Made by a program: the position numbers and the translations under genes. A DNA stretch of 32,876 nt from a virus: the IMG/VR virus record IMGVR_UViG_3300047163_000032, positions 1-32,876 of that record, one strand, 5' to 3'. The notes beneath the pieces were generated by a model. That model saw nothing but the letters and a program-made list of their open reading frames with translations, was not told the origin of the DNA and made no database searches. Positions 28,721 to 32,876 of the stretch are shown here, piece by piece (position 1 is the stretch's first letter; every line of letters begins with the position of its first letter).

Positions 28721-29398
28721 ATGAACTGCAAACATTGCAAGCAGCCGATCCACGTAGTGAGCGAGGAAGAACGCAGATCACTAATCTTCGCTTCCCCCTT
28801 CGAGTACAAGCACAATAACAATTATTGGGGATGCGGAGAGTTTGGTCTATTTGCCGAACCGGAGAGTTTGGAGGACAGTCTGAAGAACCCCGAAACCGCC
28901 GAGGCAGTACGCAAGGCCCAACAGGAATGGGACAACGCCGCGCACGAGCTGGCGAACGTTGCCGCCCGATTCCTTGACCAGTACAACGGAATTGAACTTT
29001 GCGCCGGACTGGGACATATCCGGGAAGACTGGAGAGAACTTCGCGAGTTGGCAGCCGAAAACCGCCGCAAGCAAGAAGCATTCCTCCGAGCACTCGCCCC
29101 GCAGTCTGCCAAACCTCAGCGCGGCAACCCGGACAACAGGCCAGAAAACCCACGCGGCAGAGATCGGAGTGTTTACCAAAATCCAGATCGGCAAAATCCG
29201 CTAGTCGAAGCCGCAGCCGAGGCAATCGCTCTGCAAGAGCCGATTGCCGTTTCGGTCGTACCTCACCCCCACCCGACCGCCGCCGACGCCTCAGAACCGA
29301 CGCCAGCGCGGCAAAATGGCGACTTGGAGAGCCTCAAGAGCATCGCTCAAGCGGATGCAGTCTTCAGCCGCCTGCTAGGCGGAAAGGAAGGACTCTGA
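28721..29398 (+). CDS. zinc-ribbon protein with helical and Pro-rich tail, 225 aa
   Basis: MNCKHCKQPIHVV gives Cys3 and Cys6, and WGCGEFG gives Cys38, probably a zinc knuckle. Helices follow (about 55-120: AEAVRKAQQEWDNAAHELAN), then a Pro/Arg/Asn-rich linker (130-190) and a short helical end (SIAQADAVFSRLLGG). No family. The leader ACCGAGAGGAAAAACACC precedes ATG 28721. It ends one base before the next ATG. Confidence 0.65.
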   Translation: MNCKHCKQPIHVVSEEERRSLIFASPFEYKHNNNYWGCGEFGLFAEPESLEDSLKNPETAEAVRKAQQEWDNAAHELANVAARFLDQYNGIELCAGLGHIREDWRELRELAAENRRKQEAFLRALAPQSAKPQRGNPDNRPENPRGRDRSVYQNPDRQNPLVEAAAEAIALQEPIAVSVVPHPHPTAADASEPTPARQNGDLESLKSIAQADAVFSRLLGGKEGL

Positions 29399-29399
29399 C

Positions 29400-29564
29400 A
29401 TGACACGCAAAGAATGGCTTGCCACCGAAGAAGGAAGGCATATTCCCACGCGCAACCCGTTCGTGATCCTCCGGCGTTGGATAAGCGAGGACCAAGCGGA
29501 CTTCTACCCTGAGCGAACCACCGAGCCAAAAGTCTGGGAGGAACCACAGTGGCCGGTTCTCTGA
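29400..29564 (+). CDS. hypothetical protein, 54 aa
   Basis: The 54-residue protein starts MTRKEWLATEEGRHIPTRNP and contains FVILRRWISEDQADFYPERT and WEEPQWPVL. Its start is one base after the previous stop. The 3' end overlaps the next gene by 16 bases. No family is recognised, and no clear ribosome-binding site is seen, so coupling is likely. Confidence 0.5.
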   Translation: MTRKEWLATEEGRHIPTRNPFVILRRWISEDQADFYPERTTEPKVWEEPQWPVL

Positions 29565-29668
29565 AGCAACTTAACGCCAAGTTTATCCTGCTTGGCATCG
29601 TCGCCCTAATCGCCTTAGTGTCAATATGTCTGGTATGGCAGGCCGTCAGCCCGGCAGATTTTCGATAG
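29549..29668 (+). CDS. tiny single-TM protein, 39 aa
   Basis: GGAGG (29537-29541) lies 7 bases before GTG 29549. Residues about 11-31 (KFILLGIVALIALVSICLVW) form one transmembrane helix. The stop (29666-29668) overlaps the first base of an exact palindrome copy (29668-29682), which is followed by a terminator. Confidence 0.55.
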   Translation: MAGSLKQLNAKFILLGIVALIALVSICLVWQAVSPADFR

Positions 29669-29682
29669 TCCAACAGTCGGAC
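29668..29682 (+). repeat. dispersed 15-bp palindrome, copy 8
   Basis: GTCCAACAGTCGGAC, exact copy, overlapping the stop of the gene at 29549 and 5 bases before a terminator stem. Confidence 0.8.
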
Positions 29683-29687
29683 GACTC

Positions 29688-29721
29688 AGCGCCCTGCTTA
29701 AACCGCAGGGCGCTTTGCTTT
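29688..29721 (+). terminator. intrinsic terminator
   Basis: Perfect 10-bp stem AGCGCCCTGC (29688-29697) / GCAGGGCGCT (29705-29714), 7-base loop, then TTTGCTTT. It sits 5 bases after the palindrome copy, at the end of the operon opening at 27915. Confidence 0.88.
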
Positions 29722-29737
29722 GGTAGACTGGTCACCC

Positions 29738-29890
29738 ATGCCCAGAACGCCCAGACCGCAAGGCAACCAGACCGCGCCAATACTCAGCTACAAGTGCAGG
29801 AACGCCAAGCACTCCGAATGCTACGCCCGCACCTGTCTTTGCTCTTGCCACGCCGCAGAACCGTCCAAACCGAGCCAAGAGACGCGCTAG
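29738..29890 (+). CDS. small Cys-rich protein, 50 aa
   Basis: YKCRNAKHSECYARTCLCSCH is the centre: Cys20, Cys28, Cys33, Cys35, Cys37 and His38, a likely zinc-binding micro-domain. The N-terminus is Pro/Arg-rich. No ribosome-binding site precedes ATG 29738, which lies 17 bases after the terminator, and TAGACT sits 9 bases upstream. The transcript may start near the ATG (leaderless). Confidence 0.5.
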   Translation: MPRTPRPQGNQTAPILSYKCRNAKHSECYARTCLCSCHAAEPSKPSQETR

Positions 29891-30640
29891 GAGCCTCTAG
29901 GACGCGTCGCCAGAAACCGCAAGGCACTGAGATACCCCGGAATCGCCGGAGGCACCCGCAAACCGCAAGGCAGCGTCTCCCATAAGCAACGAAAAGAACC
30001 ACATCCCCAGTTGGCCGCAGGCCCAGCGGCAGATCAGAACTTCAGCCACACCATTCACAGCCAGACGACCGCCCCCACCCGCAACCAATCCGGTTCCCCA
30101 ACTCCGTCACCCAACACAGCCAGACCGCTACCACTCGCCAGATAACCACCAGACCGCCAGATAACGCACACATCCCTGACACCGCTTCCCCAGGCTACCG
30201 ATAACTTGCGTAGGACGAACTCCAAAAAACGGCCTAAAGAGGGATCAAGGGCGTTGGGAAAACGGAGTGCCGACAATGCGGGAGAATTGGCGTAAGTATA
30301 TGTTTCTAAAGGAGATGGACGCATCCGGTAGCAGGATGGTGGGCAGAGGAGCGCAGCGACGAACCACGAGCGCCCCGGCCCCGGCCCGATGCCTTGCTCG
30401 ACCCGTACCGCGACCTTGCCTACCCGCGTCTCGCCTGTGGCGACCTACCCATGCACCCGCGACTCGCCCCTGCTCTCCGCTCTCCGCGCCTACCCCCCTG
30501 AGCCAAGGGGTGGGCATGGGGGCTCGCGGAAAGACTTGGTCCCAGCGACAGAAATATTCGGTTTTCGTTTTCGAAAAATATGGCACTGAGTACACCAAAT
30601 TTAGGTGTACCGCGTACCAAAAGTGTGGTACTCTGTACCT
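29891..30640 (+). other. 750-base C-rich non-coding region with short repeats
   Basis: I find no convincing gene on either strand here. The + strand between about 29890 and 30240 is very C/A-rich (around half C at 30061-30120, few G or T). ACCGCAAGGCA occurs at 29916-29926 and 29962-29972, and once in the preceding gene (29755-29765). CGCCAGATAAC occurs at 30136-30146 and 30155-30165. ACCCGCG(T/A)CTCGCC occurs twice near 30422 and 30457. The 3' end holds GTAC dyads. It could hold an origin, a packaging or integration site, or only a regulatory gap. Confidence 0.6.
30590..30631 (+). promoter_or_regulatory. paired GTAC dyads, operator-like
   Basis: GTACACC (30590-30596) / GGTGTAC (30604-30610) and GTACCA (30614-30619) / TGGTAC (30626-30631) are two perfect inverted repeats three bases apart. 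A fifth GTAC (30635-30638) follows directly before GTG 30641. The layout suggests a cooperative repressor site over the promoter or start of the downstream operon. Confidence 0.6.
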
Positions 30641-31039
30641 GTGAGTTATAAGACGGTAGAAGCGTGTGAATGTGACGAGTGCGGGTGGATTTGGTTGCCG
30701 CAGGTGGAGAGGCCTGAAAGGTGCCCGAAGAGGACGTGCAGGAGCAAGGGTTGGAATAGTGGAGCAAAGCCAGTGGGGGAAGTGGAGAAGATTCTGGCTG
30801 AGAGTGCAATTGAGAAAAAGCCGCAACGCGGCGAAGCGGCGGGGGTAGCGAAAAGCGCTGAGCGGTTTGCGAAGCCAATTTCTCGGCCGGAGTCTGGTTC
30901 GGTTGACAGCGCCAGCCGGACACCTGAAGTCGTGAAGGTTTGCTCGTCATGCGACGAACCTCTGGCGTCAGCAAGAGGGAAATGGGCTTGCCCAAATCAG
31001 TCGTGCGGGATGTACGGAGTTGAGGTCAAACCGAAATGA
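30641..31039 (+). CDS. protein with two zinc ribbons, 132 aa
   Basis: The N-terminal module is EACECDECGWIWLPQVERPE, then RCPKRTCRSKGWN, with five or six Cys (C9, C11, C14, C29, C34). The C-terminal module is VCSSCDEPLASARGKWACPN and CGMYG (Cys near 105, 108, 121, 126). A Lys/Ala-rich linker joins them. Ribbons with 'C..C...W.PR ... P..CP.C.S..W' are typical phage nucleic-acid-binding folds. GTG 30641 has no clear ribosome-binding site, so it could be leaderless. It sits just after the GTAC dyads. Confidence 0.65.
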   Translation: MSYKTVEACECDECGWIWLPQVERPERCPKRTCRSKGWNSGAKPVGEVEKILAESAIEKKPQRGEAAGVAKSAERFAKPISRPESGSVDSASRTPEVVKVCSSCDEPLASARGKWACPNQSCGMYGVEVKPK

Positions 31040-31230
31040 TCCACTGCCAAGTCTGCGAAGACGAAATGGAAGACATGGAAGATCCCTGTCGGGTTGGGCT
31101 GGTTTCGGATCGGCTACCGCAGTGGTGTCACTTCACCTACGTTTGCCAGCCATGCGAGGATGCGCTGGTTGGAGTATTCGTGGAAACGGTTGAAGCGATT
31201 CGGATAAGAAATCCGAGGAGGGCGGTTTGA
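31036..31230 (+). CDS. small zinc-ribbon protein, 64 aa
   Basis: ATG 31036 overlaps the preceding stop by 4 bases. HCQVCEDEMEDMEDPCRVGL and YVCQPCEDALVG provide two CxxC pairs (Cys4/Cys7, Cys37/Cys40) with extra Cys18 and Cys31, a probable zinc ribbon. The C-terminal helix is VGVFVETVEAIRIRNP. Function unknown. Confidence 0.6.
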   Translation: MIHCQVCEDEMEDMEDPCRVGLVSDRLPQWCHFTYVCQPCEDALVGVFVETVEAIRIRNPRRAV

Positions 31231-31251
31231 GGATAACATCGAGGGGGAAAC

Positions 31252-31428
31252 GTGGGTAGAGATTACAGTGAACCGAAGTCGGCAAGCGGTATGGTCATCA
31301 ATTTAGAGAAGGAACTTGCTGCGGCATACGAGAGGGTTCGTCAGGCAGAAGCGCAGACAATAATTTTGAGGCAATACATCTGGGACCACAACCTTAAAAT
31401 TGGGTTCATGCCGAAAGACGACAAGTAG
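31252..31428 (+). CDS. hypothetical helical protein, 58 aa
   Basis: GAGGGGG precedes GTG 31252. The product is one long helix with a heptad-like pattern (MVINLEKELAAAYERVRQAE) and a short beta-like end (IWDHNLKIGFMP). No family recognised. Confidence 0.55.
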   Translation: MGRDYSEPKSASGMVINLEKELAAAYERVRQAEAQTIILRQYIWDHNLKIGFMPKDDK

Positions 31429-31454
31429 TAAAGTGCGAAAACTAGGAGGACGGT

Positions 31455-31682
31455 TTGATAAAGACGGTTGAGGTGTGGTGCTGCGGAACTGCGGCAGACC
31501 ACGAAGTGGGAAACACGGATGTCACAGTCTACGCCAGTGAAGAGGATTGTCTAGCGGCGAACGAGTGCAGCCGAGTGGCTCCCGAGCTTTGCGCTCCGAG
31601 AAAACTGACGGTCACGTTTGATACCCCTGTGAGGCGACATGACCGAATCAAAGGAGTCGTTTCATTGGAAAGGGTGCGATAA
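31455..31682 (+). CDS. small Cys-rich protein, 75 aa, TTG start
   Basis: AGGAGGA (31444-31450) lies 5 bases before TTG 31455, a convincing rare start. The product has CCGTAADHEVGNTDVTVYAS with Cys9 and Cys10, then EDCLAANECSRVAPELC, giving Cys32, Cys38 and Cys46. The C-terminus (KLTVTFDTPVRRHDR) looks beta-rich. Function unknown. Confidence 0.55.
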   Translation: MIKTVEVWCCGTAADHEVGNTDVTVYASEEDCLAANECSRVAPELCAPRKLTVTFDTPVRRHDRIKGVVSLERVR

Positions 31683-31726
31683 GCTATGACCGAATTGGCG
31701 AAAAACAGGGAGCAACTTGTCAGGTA

Positions 31727-31906
31727 ATGCAAGCGGATCGGAAACGGGAGTCCACTCAGCGTTCCCTGCGAAAGAGAAGGGAGCGGTTTCGTTTGGCTGA
31801 CAAGTGCGCGGACTGTGGAAGTCCAGCCAAAGGATTTTTTCGGTGCCGCGATTGTCGCATGGATCAATACGACAACAAAAAGAAAACCCGGAAGGATGCC
31901 AAGTGA
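31727..31906 (+). CDS. small zinc-ribbon protein, 59 aa
   Basis: RLADKCADCGSPAKGFFRCRDCRMDQ gives two CxxC pairs (Cys27/Cys30, Cys40/Cys43), a classic zinc ribbon. Both ends are very basic (RSLRKRRERFR, NKKKTRKDAK), so RNA or DNA binding is likely. The ATG overlaps the stop of a tiny 13-codon frame. It ends in a GTGA overlap with the next gene. Confidence 0.65.
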   Translation: MQADRKRESTQRSLRKRRERFRLADKCADCGSPAKGFFRCRDCRMDQYDNKKKTRKDAK

Positions 31907-32112
31907 ACGAGAAAGAATTCCGTCAGCAGGTCAGGGCGCTCATCGAGGCGCTCGTCTATTTGATTTGTGCAATGTCGTGCTGGGTGGTGGCAATTTTCAT
32001 TCAAGACTTAAAGGGGTTTGCGCTCTGGGTGATTGACGGAATGGTTTTCTTTGTCTTGCTGAAATTGACAATGACGCGGTTTTCGAAAGGGGTTTGGCAT
32101 GGGATACCTTGA
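31903..32112 (+). CDS. small membrane protein, 69 aa
   Basis: GTG 31903 overlaps the previous stop. Two hydrophobic helices at about 13-34 (IEALVYLICAMSCWVVAIFI) and 39-58 (FALWVIDGMVFFVLLKLTM) suggest a hairpin in the inner membrane. The ends are charged. No named family; could be a holin-like or host-membrane factor, but unproven. It overlaps the next gene by 14 bases. Confidence 0.55.
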   Translation: MNEKEFRQQVRALIEALVYLICAMSCWVVAIFIQDLKGFALWVIDGMVFFVLLKLTMTRFSKGVWHGIP

Positions 32113-32299
32113 CAACCTTCCGGTTTTGCATCTTCGGTGTTTGGGCTGCAACAAGTTGTTCGACTGGCAGATGAGCCACTTGGTGGCGAAGGGCATCAGA
32201 ACCCCACGGATGACATGTAAAACGAAGTGCATGGCGAAGCAGGTATCCAAGTCTATGCTCGAAAAGAACAAGAGAAAGAGGGAAAATGATAACCGGTGA
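32099..32299 (+). CDS. small zinc-ribbon protein with basic tail, 66 aa
   Basis: HLRCLGCNKLFDWQMSHLVA carries a CxxC pair (Cys14/Cys17), and MTCKTKCMAKQ carries Cys40 and Cys44. The C-terminus is basic (SMLEKNKRKRENDNR). Probably a zinc-binding nucleic-acid-associated protein. It overlaps genes on both sides by about 14 bases. Confidence 0.6.
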   Translation: MGYLDNLPVLHLRCLGCNKLFDWQMSHLVAKGIRTPRMTCKTKCMAKQVSKSMLEKNKRKRENDNR

Positions 32300-32450
32300 T
32301 TCCTGCAAGAATTGCGGCGAGATCGTCATTCAGCGGCCCAACGATGGCGTTTGGGTTCACTACCCCAGCCTCCAACCAGCCTGCTATAGAATCCTCTACG
32401 CCGAACCGTACATATCGGCGTTCCGAACTTCCGTCCAACAGTCGGACTAG
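32286..32450 (+). CDS. small Cys-pair protein, 54 aa
   Basis: GDSCKNCGEIVIQRPNDGVW begins with a CxxC pair (Cys7/Cys10), and LQPACYRILYAEPYI supplies Cys33. An exact palindrome copy (32433-32447) forms the last codons before the stop (VQQSD), so the DNA element defines the end of this protein. No family named. Confidence 0.55.
   Translation: MITGDSCKNCGEIVIQRPNDGVWVHYPSLQPACYRILYAEPYISAFRTSVQQSD
32433..32447 (+). repeat. dispersed 15-bp palindrome, copy 9
   Basis: GTCCAACAGTCGGAC, exact copy, immediately before the stop of the gene at 32286. Confidence 0.8.
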
Positions 32451-32465
32451 GTTTGCAGATTTATC

Positions 32466-32495
32466 TTGATTTCCCCTGCGTTCGTCGGTTAAAGT
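32466..32495 (+). promoter_or_regulatory. candidate promoter
   Basis: TTGATT (32466-32471) and TAAAGT (32490-32495), 18-base spacer, in the 85-base gap before TTG 32536. It follows the palindrome copy that ends at 32447. Confidence 0.4.
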
Positions 32496-32535
32496 TTAGG
32501 TCGTGGTGAGCAAAAGGCCAAAAAAGGAGTAATCG

Positions 32536-32745
32536 TTGGCTCCAATTCACGGTTCCGAATACGAAAAGTTGGTCAACCAACTGCAGGACTTGGTTGACCA
32601 GATGAAGCGTGACGAATGGCTTCCGATAAGAGGTTTCATTTTGATAGCTCGGGATTCGGAGTCGGACATGGTTACCTACTGCCCAAAAGGTGACGTGACC
32701 GGGCTGCTCCAAGATGCGTGGAAGCACAAGAGGGGCGATGCTTGA
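32536..32745 (+). CDS. hypothetical protein, 69 aa, TTG start
   Basis: AAGGAG (32524-32529) lies 6 bases before TTG 32536. The N-terminal helix has a repeated LV(N/D)Q unit (KLVNQLQDLVDQ), then RGFILIARDSESDMVTYCPK, a beta hairpin, and TGLLQDAWKHKRG. A small alpha/beta protein. Function unknown. It overlaps the next gene by 8 bases. Confidence 0.5.
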   Translation: MAPIHGSEYEKLVNQLQDLVDQMKRDEWLPIRGFILIARDSESDMVTYCPKGDVTGLLQDAWKHKRGDA

Positions 32746-32876
32746 TTTGGGTAAGCCGTGCCCCTTCTGCGGGGCCAAGCCGGGAGAAAAGTGCTTCGAC
32801 TACCGCAACGGCGTTCGGATTGAGTGGCCGACCAAGACACACAAGGCGCGGACTGCGGGAGTAGCCGCTGAAAGTT
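32738..32876 (+). CDS. zinc-finger phage protein (3' end outside window)
   Basis: MLDLGKPCPFCGAKPGEKCFDYRNGVR shows Cys8, Cys11 and Cys19 with a later His (THKAR), matching the common phage zinc motif 'CP.CGA.PG..C ... G ... H.AR'. The window ends inside the gene, so its length and C-terminal part are unknown. Confidence 0.65.
   Translation, partial: MLDLGKPCPFCGAKPGEKCFDYRNGVRIEWPTKTHKARTAGVAAES

Noticed and set aside
30245-30826. Frames on both strands over 30245-30826 and 30267-30644
   Set aside because: Low-complexity Pro/Arg/Ser sequence without a start site; they cross the GTAC dyads and the start of the zinc-ribbon gene.
32568-32602. Inverted repeat TGGTCAACCA/TGGTTGACCA
   Set aside because: It falls inside the 32536 gene and is explained by the repeated LV(N/D)Q codons.
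1-32876. CRISPR array, integrase, transposase or insertion-sequence ends
   Set aside because: No regularly spaced direct repeats, no integrase or transposase motif and no terminal inverted repeats flanking a gene were seen.

Overview
The window looks like part of a tailed-bacteriophage genome or a large prophage. It covers the early, replication and accessory side. Every supported gene is on the + strand, genes are short and tightly packed with many 1-, 4- or 8-base overlaps, and GTG and TTG starts are common. The recognisable genes are typical phage ones: a Bet/RecT recombinase with a RecB-like PD-(D/E)XK nuclease, a RusA resolvase, a DnaB helicase, ParB-like proteins, DUF5131 (Gp37/Gp68), DUF551, DUF932, DUF3268, KTSC, 'TPGPW' proteins and two cytosine-C5 methyltransferases. 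I see no capsid, tail, terminase, integrase or lysis-enzyme gene, so packaging and lifestyle cannot be judged. The host cannot be fixed from sequence alone; strong AGGAGG ribosome-binding sites and moderately high GC suggest a Gram-negative soil-type bacterium, and that is inference.

Layout. (1) 1-5438 is the recombination module: Bet, a ParB-like protein, a probable 2OG-Fe(II)-type oxygenase, KTSC, the nuclease and a coiled-coil protein. (2) 5439-5576 is a 138-base gap holding a long imperfect inverted repeat that ends exactly at the next ribosome-binding site. (3) 5577-13487 is the replication/repair operon: a second ParB/DGQHR-like protein, a HTH protein, RusA, two overlapping putative replication genes, DUF5131, DnaB and a HNH-like protein. 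(4) 13512-14256 encodes a lipoprotein and a hydrophobic protein and ends in a strong intrinsic terminator. (5) 14316-14587 is a non-coding leader with a TTGACA box and a tRNA-like fold. (6) 14588-20309 is a modification/accessory block: an ASCH-like protein, a Dcm-type methyltransferase with an entire second gene overprinted in another frame, a cupin, DUF3268, a secreted protein and a second, short methyltransferase. (7) 20398-23867 holds small coiled-coil and zinc-ribbon proteins. (8) 23868-29668 begins with a hairpin-rich gap and three promoter-like sites, then DUF932 and small accessory genes, with terminators at 27798 and 29688. (9) 29891-30640 is a 750-base C-rich gap with short repeats that ends in paired GTAC dyads. 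(10) 30641 to the end holds another run of tiny zinc-ribbon genes, cut off by the window edge.

How the genes may work together. Bet, the PD-(D/E)XK nuclease and RusA form a recombination set. DnaB, with the putative loader-like gene before it, forms the replication core. The two C5 methyltransferases, with an ASCH-like protein beside the first, would mark or protect phage DNA. About twenty small Cys-pair proteins are probably accessory or host-takeover factors, but their functions are unknown.

The most interesting signals are: the fully overprinted gene with its own Shine-Dalgarno inside the methyltransferase; a 15-bp palindrome (GTCCRACAGTYGGAC) present nine times, five of them at stop codons, which resembles dispersed 'stoperator' sites; a tRNA-like leader element; the 5452-5563 inverted repeat; and repeated leader cassettes in front of unrelated genes.
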